Of a DNA stretch of 64,000 nt, positions 37,285 through 46,100 are shown one piece after another. Made by a program: the position numbers and the translations under genes. Every line of letters starts with the position of its first letter. The first letter of the stretch is position 1. The notes under the pieces are model-generated. The model did no database searches, was not told the origin of the DNA, and worked only from the letters and a program-made list of their open reading frames with translations. The DNA is from CAIVVT01 sp052145115 (GTDB lineage Bacteria; Acidobacteriota; Terriglobia; Bryobacterales; Bryobacteraceae), in contig JBKQPG010000035.1 of the NCBI GenBank assembly GCA_052145115.1, positions 1 through 64,000 of the forward strand. Direction: 5' to 3'.

Positions 37285-37446
37285 GGCACTCCATCCGGGC
37301 GGCGATCAAACGGCGCGCCGGCGCGCAGCATCCGCCGCGCAGCTTCCGCCGCGGACCATGTGGCTGGTACCATACGGGGAGTTGTACTATGCGGAAAAGG
37401 ATCAGCGGGATCCGGGATCCGCGGAAATCTGCGTGGGGAGACCAAA

Positions 37447-39684
37447 GTGACGGTCGGGCTCAGCCATCCAAGTACAAGGATTGGAACAGCCGCCGGAGTC
37501 GGAACCGGGTTCCATTCGGGGCGATCTGTGCTGCCTCAAGGGCGAATTGTTCTACTGCGCTATTTCCAATCCCTGCTGGATGGGTTGCCGGTCGGCAGCC
37601 TGCTCCGCCGGCGGAGCGGGCGCGGCAGTCCTGTTGCCAGGCGCCGGAGTGCCGCTCAAGCCGGCTGGCCGGTCAAGCGGTTGCTGGATCGCAGTCTGAG
37701 GACGCTCGCGTCGTTCTGGCAGGCTGCTCCCGAGGCGCTGGCCCTGCTCGACGCCGAAGGCCGGATCGTCGGCGTCAACACCGCGTTCGAGACGCTGATC
37801 GGGCAATCCGAGGAGCAGCTCGAGGGTCGCCTGCTAGGCGAGGTTCTGGGGCGTCGCGATGGCTCACCGGAGAAGGGTCCGATCCACTTCCACGATCAGA
37901 GCCACAGTGACGAACCGCCGGAGCTGGTTGAATGCGAGGTGGCGGGCGGGCCGCTGTGGCTTGAGTTAAGCTATGGCCGCATCGACAATCCGCGGGCGCC
38001 CGCTCTCGTTCTGGCCGTGGTCCGCGACCTGACGCGGCGAATTCTGGCCGAGCGCGAGCTGCGGGCGACCAACGAACTGCTCTCCAACGCCACGCAATGG
38101 GCGCGGGAACTGGCCGCCAGCGCCGAGGTCGCCAGCGCCGCCAAGAGCCACTTTCTGGCCAGCGTCAGCCATGAGATCCGCACGCCGATGAACGGGATTC
38201 TGGGGATGACGGACCTGGCGTTGATGACGGAGCTGACCGCCGAGCAACGCGAGTACCTCGAGACGATCCGCTGCTCCGCCGAATCGCTGCTCGGCTTGTT
38301 GAACGACATCTTGGATTTCGCCAGGGCTGAAGCCGGCCGCATGGATCTGCGCCCCGCCCCATTCCGGCTGCGGGAGCAGCTCGACAAGTTCCTGCGGCCT
38401 CTAAAACACCACGCTCTCGAGAAGCGGATCAGTCTCGAGTGGGAGGTGAACGGCGACGTGCCGGACTCGCTGCTGGGCGACGCCGGGCGGCTGCGCCAAA
38501 TCCTGATCAACCTGGTGGGCAACGCCATCAAGTTCACCGACTCCGGCGCCGTGGACCTGCGCGTTTCGCTGCACGGCGAGCACGGCGGCCATTTGCGCCT
38601 GCTGTTTGTCGTTTCCGACACTGGCGTGGGCATGGACCCGGCGCGGTGGCCCGAGATCTTCGAGCCTTTCAGGCAGCTCGATGCCAGCACCAAAGGCCGC
38701 CGCGGCGGCACCGGCCTGGGCGTTTCCATCTCCGACAAGCTGGCCGAGTTGATGGGCGGGCGGCTGTACTTCTCCAGCCAGCCGGGCGAGGGCAGCACTT
38801 TCGCTTTTTGCGCGGAGCTCGAACACGGCCCGGAGGTGAGCCCGACGGATGAGGACCTGGCGGCGGAACGGTTCACCCTCAGCGTCTGGCCGCAGCCGGC
38901 GCGGCACTGCCGCTGTCTGGTGGCCGAGGATAACCTCGTGAACCAAAAAATGGTTCTCAAAATGCTCCAGGTCGGGGGCCACGAAGTGCAGCTGGCCTCC
39001 AATGGGCGCGAGGCGGTGGAGCTGGCCACGGCGCAGGAGTTCGATGTAATCCTGATGGACATCCAGATGCCCGAAATGGACGGTCTCGAGGCCACGTTGG
39101 CATTGCGCGCGGGCGAAGACGACAACTCGCGGCATGTTCCCATCCTGGCCATGACGGCCCACGCCATGCCGGGCGACCGCGAGCGCTGCCTGCGGGCCGG
39201 AATGGATGCCTACCTCAGCAAGCCGGTCCGGATCGGCGACCTGCTGCGGGCGGTGGACCATTATGCCAATGCCTGGAGCTCGCCGTTTGAAACGGGTGCG
39301 GAACCAGCGCAAGTGAGCGACACTGGAAGGAGCAAGTGGATGGGCGAAGTTGATCACAGCGCGGCCCTGGCGCGGGTTGGTGGAGACGCCGATCTGCTCA
39401 AGGAACTGGTCGGCATGTTCATGGAGGAATACCCGAAGCTGCTGTCGCAAATCCGCGAGGGACTGGACCGGCAGGACGCCGCAGCAGTCACGAGCGCGGC
39501 GCACCAGCTAAAGGGCCTGCTGGCCCAATTCGGATCCGAGACGGGTCGCCAGGCCGCCTTCGCGGTCGAGCAACCGGCCCGCCAGGGCGATTTGGCCACG
39601 ACGGGCGTGAACTGCCAGGTGCTGGAGGCGACCATGCGCCGCATTCACCCGGAGCTGGCCAAGATGGCAGGCTCCGAAGCTTGA
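37447..39684 (+). CDS. Hybrid sensor histidine kinase (PAS-HisKA-HATPase-REC-HPt)
   Basis: This is a cytoplasmic BarA-like phosphorelay protein of about 745 residues. A PAS domain (ALALLDAEGRIVGVNTAFET) comes first. HisKA has His242 in SVSHEIRTPMNGILGM. The HATPase domain shows LINLVGNAIKFT, DTGVGMD and RGGTGLGVSI. The receiver has Asp538 in VILMDIQMPEMDGLE and Lys in YLSKPVR. An HPt domain carries His686 (AAHQLKGLLAQFG). GTG 37447 with GGGGAG upstream is the preferred start; the N-terminus is uncertain. There is no DNA-binding partner nearby. Confidence 0.92.
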   Translation: MTVGLSHPSTRIGTAAGVGTGFHSGRSVLPQGRIVLLRYFQSLLDGLPVGSLLRRRSGRGSPVARRRSAAQAGWPVKRLLDRSLRTLASFWQAAPEALALLDAEGRIVGVNTAFETLIGQSEEQLEGRLLGEVLGRRDGSPEKGPIHFHDQSHSDEPPELVECEVAGGPLWLELSYGRIDNPRAPALVLAVVRDLTRRILAERELRATNELLSNATQWARELAASAEVASAAKSHFLASVSHEIRTPMNGILGMTDLALMTELTAEQREYLETIRCSAESLLGLLNDILDFARAEAGRMDLRPAPFRLREQLDKFLRPLKHHALEKRISLEWEVNGDVPDSLLGDAGRLRQILINLVGNAIKFTDSGAVDLRVSLHGEHGGHLRLLFVVSDTGVGMDPARWPEIFEPFRQLDASTKGRRGGTGLGVSISDKLAELMGGRLYFSSQPGEGSTFAFCAELEHGPEVSPTDEDLAAERFTLSVWPQPARHCRCLVAEDNLVNQKMVLKMLQVGGHEVQLASNGREAVELATAQEFDVILMDIQMPEMDGLEATLALRAGEDDNSRHVPILAMTAHAMPGDRERCLRAGMDAYLSKPVRIGDLLRAVDHYANAWSSPFETGAEPAQVSDTGRSKWMGEVDHSAALARVGGDADLLKELVGMFMEEYPKLLSQIREGLDRQDAAAVTSAAHQLKGLLAQFGSETGRQAAFAVEQPARQGDLATTGVNCQVLEATMRRIHPELAKMAGSEA

Positions 39685-39750
39685 CGCGCCGCTGGCGTCG
39701 CGCCAGGATCGACGGGAAACGGTGTCGGATCGCAAGACTGTCAGCCAATT

Positions 39751-40596
39751 ATGATGCCCCTCGAGCCCACGGAGGTCGTTTGCGCCCACAGCCCCGACTC
39801 CGACGACGCTTACATGTTCTACGCCCTGGCGACGCGCAAGATCCGCAGCCCGTCGATTCAGCTGCGGCACGTTCTGGAGGATATCGAGAGCCTGAACCGG
39901 AAAGCCATGGAAGGCGTGTATGGCCTGACGGCGATTTCCTACCATGCCTATCCCTACGTGGCGGATAAGTACGTCCTGATGGCCAGCGGATCGAGCATCG
40001 GAGACAACTACGGCCCGATGCTTGTCGCCGCCGCTCCCCTGAGCGTGGAAGAGCTGGCCGGAAAACGCGTCGCCGTGCCGGGCAAGCTGACCACCGCCTA
40101 TCTCGCGTTGCGCATCCTGCAGCCGGACTTCGAAGCGGTGGTGGTCGGGTTCGATCACGTCCTCGAAGCGGTCCGCGAGAAGGTGGCCGACGCCGCCCTG
40201 GTGATTCACGAGGCCCAGTTGACTTACTCCAAGGGCGGATACCACCTCATCGCCGATCTGGGCAAATGGTTCCTCAATGAGTACGGCCTGCCGCTCCCTC
40301 TGGGCGCGAACGCGCTGCGCCGCGACCTCCCGCCCGAGGTCAGGAGCGAGTGCTGCCGGCTGATGCGGGAGAGCATCACCTACGCGCTTGAGAACCACGA
40401 GGAGGCGTTGAACTACGCTCTGCAGTTCGCCCGCGACCTCGAGCTGCCGCTGGCCGAGAAGTTCGTGGGCATGTACGTCAACCACTACACCGTCGACGCC
40501 GGCGAGGTAGTGCCCCGGGCCGCTCAGAAACTGCTCGACCTGGGTTTCGAGGCGGGCGTGATTCCGCACCGCGTCGAAGTGGAATTCGCGCGCTGA
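39751..40596 (+). CDS. mqnD: 1,4-dihydroxy-6-naphthoate synthase
   Basis: MqnD converts cyclic de-hypoxanthine futalosine to 1,4-dihydroxy-6-naphthoate in the futalosine route to menaquinone. The 281-residue protein starts with the family signature CAHSPDSDDAYMFYALATRK. It then shows VYGLTAISYHAYPYVADKY, GKRVAVPGKLTTAYLALRI and ADAALVIHEAQLTYSKGGYH. Other mqn genes are not in the window. It follows the hybrid kinase by 66 bp. MqnA is a homologous alternative but lacks this exact SDDAYMFYA pattern. Confidence 0.9.
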   Translation: MMPLEPTEVVCAHSPDSDDAYMFYALATRKIRSPSIQLRHVLEDIESLNRKAMEGVYGLTAISYHAYPYVADKYVLMASGSSIGDNYGPMLVAAAPLSVEELAGKRVAVPGKLTTAYLALRILQPDFEAVVVGFDHVLEAVREKVADAALVIHEAQLTYSKGGYHLIADLGKWFLNEYGLPLPLGANALRRDLPPEVRSECCRLMRESITYALENHEEALNYALQFARDLELPLAEKFVGMYVNHYTVDAGEVVPRAAQKLLDLGFEAGVIPHRVEVEFAR

Positions 40597-40643
40597 AAAG
40601 GCGCGGCCCGCGGCGCCGCCTTCCCTACAATGGGAGATAGACT

Positions 40644-41921
40644 ATGCGGCTTCTGATCCTCCTCCTGACCATCGCCGTGTGCGCCTCCGCGCGCTCGGAC
40701 TCTGACGAGAAGCTCAAGCTCAAAGCTATCAAGGACACGGCCCGGCAGGGTTCCACCGGCATCCCGGCGATTGCCGGCTACCTGCACGACCCGAGTTCAA
40801 CGGTGCGCCGCGAGGCCGTCAAGGCGATGGTCGGCATCGGCGGTCTGAACAGCCTCGACCCGCTGGCCGCCGCCTGCCGCGACAACGACCCCGAGGTGCA
40901 ACAGCGCGCCACCGACGGCCTGGTCAACTTCTACCTCCCCGGTTACGTCGGCAAAGGCTGGGAGGATTCGGTCAAACATATTGGCGCCGCCATCAGCAGC
41001 GTCTTCAGCCAGCCCAACGACCAGGTGATCGATCCCGATACGCCGGTGCGGCCGGAAATCGACGCGGAGCTTGCCGCGCTCATCCGCGGCGGGGCTTCGG
41101 TGGAGGCGCGCGCCAACGCGGCCCGCGCCGCCGGCATTCTGCGCGACCGGGCCGCCGTCCCGGCGCTCTCGGCGGCCCTCCAATCCAAGGACGACGATGT
41201 GATGATGTTCGAATCGCTGATCGCCTTGCAGAAGATTCGTGATCCCTCCTCCGGTTCCGCCGCAATCTTCCTGGTGCGCGATCTGGATGAGAAGCTGCAA
41301 CTTGCGGCCATCGAAACCGTCGGCATCCTGCGCACCGCCGACGCGGTCCCGCATCTGCGGCGCGTGCTCGAGAACGGAAGCAAAAAAGCCCGCCCGGCGG
41401 CCCTGGCAGCCCTGGGCCAGATCGCCGATCCCTCGACCCGGCCGCTGTTTGCCCAGTACCTCAACGACAAGGACGAGCGGCTGCGCGCCGCGGCTGCCGA
41501 GGGCCTGGCGCGGGTCGGCCTGGCGGAGGACCGGCCGGCGGTCGAGGCGCTGTTTCAGACGGAGAAGAAAACATCGCTGCGGCTTTCGCTAGCCTTCGCC
41601 CTGGCCGGGCTGGGCGACGTCGACATGGCCACCGACGGGCCGCTGCGCTACCTCTCTTCGAATCTCACCAGCCGCGCCTGGAGAGGCGTGGCCGAGCCGT
41701 TCCTGGCCGAACTGGCGCGTAAGCCTCAGGTGCGCCAGGCGATCCATCAGATGCTCAAGGATCTGGGGGACAAGGACGAGCTCATCGGTCTGGCCCGGGT
41801 GCTCGCCATTTCCGGCGGCCCGGACTCCATCCCGCCGCTCGAGGAACTCTCCCGCAACCCCGATCCGGAGGTCAGCCGGGAAGCCCTGCGGGCTCTCCGT
41901 CTGGTCAGGTCACGGTCCTGA
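40644..41921 (+). CDS. Exported HEAT-repeat protein
   Basis: This 425-residue protein has a signal peptide (LILLLTIAVCASA) followed by helical HEAT/armadillo-type repeats. Examples are GIPAIAGYLHDPSSTVRREA, RDNDPEVQQRATDG, DRAAVPALSAALQSKDDDV, TADAVPHLRRVLENGSKKAR and DPSTRPLFAQYLNDKDERLR. It is probably a scaffold for protein interaction in the envelope. The start has GGGAG 8 bp upstream and TACAAT just before that. It overlaps the convergent S53 peptidase gene by 17 bp. Confidence 0.88.
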   Translation: MRLLILLLTIAVCASARSDSDEKLKLKAIKDTARQGSTGIPAIAGYLHDPSSTVRREAVKAMVGIGGLNSLDPLAAACRDNDPEVQQRATDGLVNFYLPGYVGKGWEDSVKHIGAAISSVFSQPNDQVIDPDTPVRPEIDAELAALIRGGASVEARANAARAAGILRDRAAVPALSAALQSKDDDVMMFESLIALQKIRDPSSGSAAIFLVRDLDEKLQLAAIETVGILRTADAVPHLRRVLENGSKKARPAALAALGQIADPSTRPLFAQYLNDKDERLRAAAAEGLARVGLAEDRPAVEALFQTEKKTSLRLSLAFALAGLGDVDMATDGPLRYLSSNLTSRAWRGVAEPFLAELARKPQVRQAIHQMLKDLGDKDELIGLARVLAISGGPDSIPPLEELSRNPDPEVSREALRALRLVRSRS

Positions 41922-43326
41922 TCCGCGTCCCACGGCCCGCATGAGCGCTGGCGCCCGCTCCGCCCGCGCCGCGGTGCGGAACCGGCCCCAACGCAATGCA
42001 GCCGGGACTCTGAGCCGCGGATAGGCGGGCGTCGGGCTTGAGTGGAGCCGGCAGAATCGGCGGCTGCTTCAGGGCGGTCAGGTAATTCATCAGCACGCCT
42101 CCAATGGGGCTGCCCAAGCCGGTCACGAAATCCCAACCCGGCCCCGCAAGGAGCGCCCCCCCGCCCACCGTGATGTCCTTGAAATACGTCGCGTAGCTGC
42201 GGCCGGCGAGGGAATACAGCTGTGGCAGCAACATATACAGCGCCGGGCTGGCGGTCTTGAAGTAAGTGGATGCCCGATACCCGTTCACGTCGGCGACAAT
42301 CGCCGCAAACAATTGAGCTGACAGGCTGGTGCCGCCCAGGATAGACCAACCACCCTGGCGCGAAATGTAGACCTGCACGCCGCTGGCCGGGTCGCCGTCC
42401 AAAGCCACGTCGGGGGTGCCCCGCGTGGTGCACGAGGAAGGCAGCCAGCCGCTCTGGAAGGCGGGCTGGGGCGTGTAAAGGCTGCATCCGCCGCCCGATC
42501 CGCCATCGGCGTCGTTCCACGCCGTCTCGACCACGGGCAGAATGATAAAACCCTGGCTGTCGACGGCGAAACTCGTGCCGCCGACCGCAATCACATTCGG
42601 CGAACTCGCCGGATAGCTGATCGTGTCGCCTTTGTCGCCGGAGGCGGCCACGAACGTCACGCCCTCCTGGTAGAAAACCGTGGTGTCATATTGGCCTTGC
42701 CCGCACATCTCCGGGCCGCCCCAGCTCATCGCTACGACGGAGGCATGCAGTTTGGCGTAGCTGACCGCCGCGAACAGATCGGTATTGGACTCCGATTTGG
42801 CTTCCACCAGCAGGATATTGGAGGAGGGCGCCATGGCGTGCACCCACTGAGTGTCCAGGTTGATCTCCTGTTCCCACCCCGAATTGCGGATTGGGTAGAC
42901 CTGCGTGCCGTTCTGGTCGACTTTGGTGAAGCAACCATTCGCGGTCGTGCAGGGCGGCAGACCATAGTTATTGCTGAAAAAGTTCAGATCGGATTCCGCA
43001 TTCGGCGAATCGTAGGCATCCACGATCGCGATCGTAGTCGTGTATTCGATCAGCGAAAGCCCGTAGATGCTCTGCATCTGGCTGGGGGTCACATACGGCG
43101 TTCCGGTGGTGGTCGTCGTCTGGGGCGCCCCCAGATAGCGGCCCCGCGTCCACAGTGGCGGCCGCGCCTCCCAGCCTCCATTGCCGCGCACGCCGGAATG
43201 AATGGGGAAAACCCGTCGCGGCGGTCCTAGCGCCGGCTGCGCCGGCAGTACGGAGGCCGCCAGCGCCAGACACAGCAAACGCAGAGATTGCAAAAGTACT
43301 CCTTCGCGCAGCAAATCACGGCTCAT
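41905..43326 (-). CDS. Secreted S53 (sedolisin/kumamolisin-type) serine carboxyl peptidase
   Basis: This is an acid-type endopeptidase of 473 residues. A signal peptide (LRLLCLALAASVLPAQ) leads almost directly into the catalytic domain, with no pro-kumamolisin domain. The Glu-Asp pair is in WEQEINLDTQWVHAMAP, the oxyanion Asp in FVAASGDKGD, and the nucleophile Ser in GGTSLSAQLFAAIVA. The calcium site is suggested by YFKDITVGGG and GWDFVTGLGSP. The last 40 residues are low-complexity. ATG 43326 is chosen for the signal peptide. Confidence 0.88.
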   Translation of the reverse strand: MSRDLLREGVLLQSLRLLCLALAASVLPAQPALGPPRRVFPIHSGVRGNGGWEARPPLWTRGRYLGAPQTTTTTGTPYVTPSQMQSIYGLSLIEYTTTIAIVDAYDSPNAESDLNFFSNNYGLPPCTTANGCFTKVDQNGTQVYPIRNSGWEQEINLDTQWVHAMAPSSNILLVEAKSESNTDLFAAVSYAKLHASVVAMSWGGPEMCGQGQYDTTVFYQEGVTFVAASGDKGDTISYPASSPNVIAVGGTSFAVDSQGFIILPVVETAWNDADGGSGGGCSLYTPQPAFQSGWLPSSCTTRGTPDVALDGDPASGVQVYISRQGGWSILGGTSLSAQLFAAIVADVNGYRASTYFKTASPALYMLLPQLYSLAGRSYATYFKDITVGGGALLAGPGWDFVTGLGSPIGGVLMNYLTALKQPPILPAPLKPDARLSAAQSPGCIALGPVPHRGAGGAGASAHAGRGTRIRTVT

Positions 43327-43483
43327 CTGGACGCGCCGCACAAGCGCTCCCATCCGGGCCCTGCGGCTCACCACCCATCCTGCGAGCGACAGTTGGAAGC
43401 TAGTATGAATTAAGCCGAAATCCCGGTCAAGCGCCCGCGCCGGCTCAGCCGCCGGACCGGCTGTCCTCCGGCGGAGATACTCG

Positions 43484-44746
43484 TCACGGCGTCCGCTGGA
43501 CCGCGCCGGGAGGCGCAGGCGCATCCAGTCCCGGCGTCGGCTCCGGGGCCTCCCGTTCCGCCTCGGCCAGCCGCTGCTGCAATTCGCGCTCGCGGGCCGC
43601 TTCCCTGGCGCGGCCCAATTGCTCGTAGACCTGCGCCAGGTGCAGGTGCGCCGCGGAGGCCTGCGGATCCAGCGCGATGCTCTTCTCGAGCTCCTCCAGC
43701 GCGGCCTTATATTGGCGCCTGCTTTGCAGGACGCAACCCGCCAGGTAGCGCGCCTCGGCCCCGTCCGCCTTCAACGCCAGCGACTTCCGGAGCAGAGCCA
43801 GCGCCTGGTCGGCCTGCGGCGCCGCCTCACCCGGCCGGGACTGCGCCAACAGCGCCTTGGCATTCAGCAGGTAGCCCTCGGCATCGGCCGGATTGGCGGC
43901 GTTGAATTCAGCAAATCGCCGAGCCACCTCCGGCCGCCGGTCGCCGGCGTGGTCCACAATCCGCCCCAGCAGAATGTAGGCCTGCCGGGCGTCCGGCACC
44001 TCCGCGATCACTTTCAGGAACTCATCCACCGCTTCGCCGAAGCGCCCCATGGCGGAGTAGCACAGCCCCAGTGCCAGCCCGATCTGCGGTCCCGGCCCGA
44101 AGATCTGCCGGGCGTTCACCAGGACCCCCACAGCGCTGGCGTAATCCCGCCGCAGGATGTACATCTGGGCCAGCCGGTAATGCGCCTCCTCGTCGTGCCG
44201 CCCCGGCCCCAGGGCCGCTTTCAGTTGCGCCGCCGCATTGTCCCAGTCGTGAACCGCGGTGTAGGCCTGGCCCAGAATCGTGCGCAGTTCCGGGCTGGCG
44301 TCGTTGGCCAGTCCCCGGCGGCCGGCCTCGATCGCCTGCTGTGGCAGCCCCGCTTCCAGGTACAGCGCCGCCGCCCGGCGCCACGCCGTTTGGTCCTGCG
44401 GCTTCTTCTCGGCGTAACGCGCCTCCAGCGCCGCCGCTTTTTTCAGGTCGGGTTGAAGCTCGATGAACAGTCTGGCCAGCTCGTCCAGCACGCGCGCATC
44501 GTCGCCGGCCAGCGCCTCGGCCTTGTCGGCCGCAGCCAGCGCCTGCGCGGCCTTTTTACGTTGGGCATACACTCGCGCCAGTTCTAGCCACGCCCGCGCG
44601 TTACTCGGCTCCCGCCGCGCCGCCTGCTCCAGGCGCGCCTGCGTCTTGGCCAGCTCGCTGCCGTCGAGAGTGTCCATTACCTGGCGCTGCGCGTCGGGCG
44701 GCTGGAGGGGTGCGAGCAGCACAATCGGCCACAGAAGCCAGGTCAT
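43484..44746 (-). CDS. Exported TPR-repeat protein
   Basis: This 420-residue protein begins with a signal-like segment (MTWLLWPIVLLAPLQPP) and consists of tetratricopeptide repeats. Examples are ARREPSNARAWLELARVYAQ, EAHYRLAQMYILRRDYASAV, GLALGLCYSAMGRFGEAVDE and SAAHLHLAQVYEQLGRAREA. The end is an acidic, Pro-rich tail. The likely role is a protein-interaction scaffold in the envelope. It lies upstream of the S53 peptidase on the same strand. Confidence 0.87.
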   Translation of the reverse strand: MTWLLWPIVLLAPLQPPDAQRQVMDTLDGSELAKTQARLEQAARREPSNARAWLELARVYAQRKKAAQALAAADKAEALAGDDARVLDELARLFIELQPDLKKAAALEARYAEKKPQDQTAWRRAAALYLEAGLPQQAIEAGRRGLANDASPELRTILGQAYTAVHDWDNAAAQLKAALGPGRHDEEAHYRLAQMYILRRDYASAVGVLVNARQIFGPGPQIGLALGLCYSAMGRFGEAVDEFLKVIAEVPDARQAYILLGRIVDHAGDRRPEVARRFAEFNAANPADAEGYLLNAKALLAQSRPGEAAPQADQALALLRKSLALKADGAEARYLAGCVLQSRRQYKAALEELEKSIALDPQASAAHLHLAQVYEQLGRAREAARERELQQRLAEAEREAPEPTPGLDAPAPPGAVQRTP

Positions 44747-44884
44747 CGCGCGGGATCGCTACGCTCCGGGTGCAACTGCTGTGTCACACACTATGATCCC
44801 ACCCCACGCATCTTGTTTAGATTCCTGGCGCGCGTGTCGCCACCCGCTCTATAGATGCGCGCGAGGGGAAATGCTCCGCAGATC

Positions 44885-44973
44885 TGGTGGCCGAGGTGGG
44901 GGTCGAACCCACACGTTCAGTAAAGAACGCCAGATTTTGAGTCTGGTGCGTCTGCCAGTTCCGCCACTCGGCC
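44885..44973 (-). tRNA. tRNA-Leu (CAA)
   Basis: This is a class II tRNA of 86 nt plus an encoded CCA. The acceptor stem GGCCGAG pairs with CTCGGCC and is followed by A and CCA (44887-44885). The anticodon stem CCAGA/TCTGG holds the loop CTCAAAA, giving anticodon CAA. A long variable arm and the T-loop GTTCGAC are present. A leucine identity fits the long variable arm and the CAA anticodon. Confidence 0.95.
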
Positions 44974-44991
44974 GGGAACGGACTACCGTCA

Positions 44992-44997
44992 ATTGTA
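44992..44997 (-). promoter_or_regulatory. Candidate -10 box of the tRNA-Leu gene
   Basis: TACAAT on the minus strand lies 18 bp upstream of the tRNA 5' end, so a start point 7 bp downstream would give a leader of about 12 nt. No good -35 box is visible at 16-18 bp. Confidence 0.45.
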
Positions 44998-45035
44998 ACT
45001 GGCTGGCTCGCGTGGAAGAAAGCCCGCGCGCCGCG

Positions 45036-46085
45036 CTACCAGCGCAGCAGCACCAGTTCGGAGCAGAATGCCGGGCCCATCGCCGCCAGCAGGCCCCACG
45101 TCCCGGTCGGCGGCTTGCGGCGCAATTGAATCTCTTCGAGCACGCACAGGACCGAGGCCGATGAAAGGTTGCCCATCCGTCGCAGGCAATCCCACGACGG
45201 CTCCAGCGCCCCGGGGGGCAGTTCGAGCGCCGCCTGCGTCGCCTCCAGCACCTTCGGCCCGCCGGTGTGGATCACAAAGCAGCCGATGTCTGCGCGCTTC
45301 AGTCCGTGCTCACCCAGAAACGCGTCCACATCCGAGGCCAGGTGCGTCTCCACGACCTCCGGCACTTCTTTCGACAGCACAATCTTGAATCCCCGTTCGG
45401 AGATGTCCCAACCCATGACGTGCTCCGAATTCGGATAAAAGATCGATTTCGTGGCCAGGATTCGCGGGCCGCTCGCCGGGACATTGTCGCCGCTCACCAG
45501 CACCGCCGCCGCGCCGTCGCCGAACAGTCCCGTCGAGATCAGATTGGCCATCGAGAAGTCGTCCTGCTGCAGCGTCAGCGAACACAACTCCACCGAGATC
45601 ACCGCCGCCGCCTGGTCCGGATAGGCCTTCACGTAGTCCGCCGCCCGGGCGATGCCCGCCGCTCCCGCCACGCACCCCAGCCCGAAGATCGGAATGCGCT
45701 TGATGTTCACCGGCAGCCCCATCCGGTTCATCAGCCGCGCCTCCACCGAGGGGCTGGCGATGCCTGTCACTGAAACGAAAAAGATCGCCCCCAGGCGGCT
45801 CGTTTCCAGCCCCGCCTGCTGCAGCGCCGCGCCCAAGCACTGCTCGCTCAGATTCACGGCCACGCGAATCCAGTGATTGTTGGCCGCGCCCCAGCTCTTC
45901 AGTCCCGGATACTCTTCAATCGGCAGCGCAATGTGCCGGGTCTCCACGCCCACGCGGTTGTGCAGCCGCTCGAAAAAGCGGGGATTGTCCAGCCGCTCGC
46001 CCCAATGCGCCAGAAACGCCCTGAGCAGGGTTTCCTGGTCGTACTCGTATTCTGGAAACGCGCTGGCTACGCCGGCAATTTTCAT
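45036..46085 (-). CDS. Type III polyketide synthase (chalcone/stilbene synthase family)
   Basis: This thiolase-fold enzyme condenses acyl-CoA starters with malonyl-CoA to make alkylresorcinols, alkylpyrones or similar products. The 349-residue protein has the catalytic triad Cys138 (FGLGCVAGAAG), His273 (FVIHTGGPKVLE) and Asn306 (RMGNLSSASVL). FVSVTGIASPSVEARLMNRM is also typical. No methyltransferase, oxidoreductase or fatty-acid ligase is adjacent. The product therefore cannot be predicted. Confidence 0.92.
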   Translation of the reverse strand: MKIAGVASAFPEYEYDQETLLRAFLAHWGERLDNPRFFERLHNRVGVETRHIALPIEEYPGLKSWGAANNHWIRVAVNLSEQCLGAALQQAGLETSRLGAIFFVSVTGIASPSVEARLMNRMGLPVNIKRIPIFGLGCVAGAAGIARAADYVKAYPDQAAAVISVELCSLTLQQDDFSMANLISTGLFGDGAAAVLVSGDNVPASGPRILATKSIFYPNSEHVMGWDISERGFKIVLSKEVPEVVETHLASDVDAFLGEHGLKRADIGCFVIHTGGPKVLEATQAALELPPGALEPSWDCLRRMGNLSSASVLCVLEEIQLRRKPPTGTWGLLAAMGPAFCSELVLLRW

Positions 46086-46100
46086 TTTTTGACTCGGATT

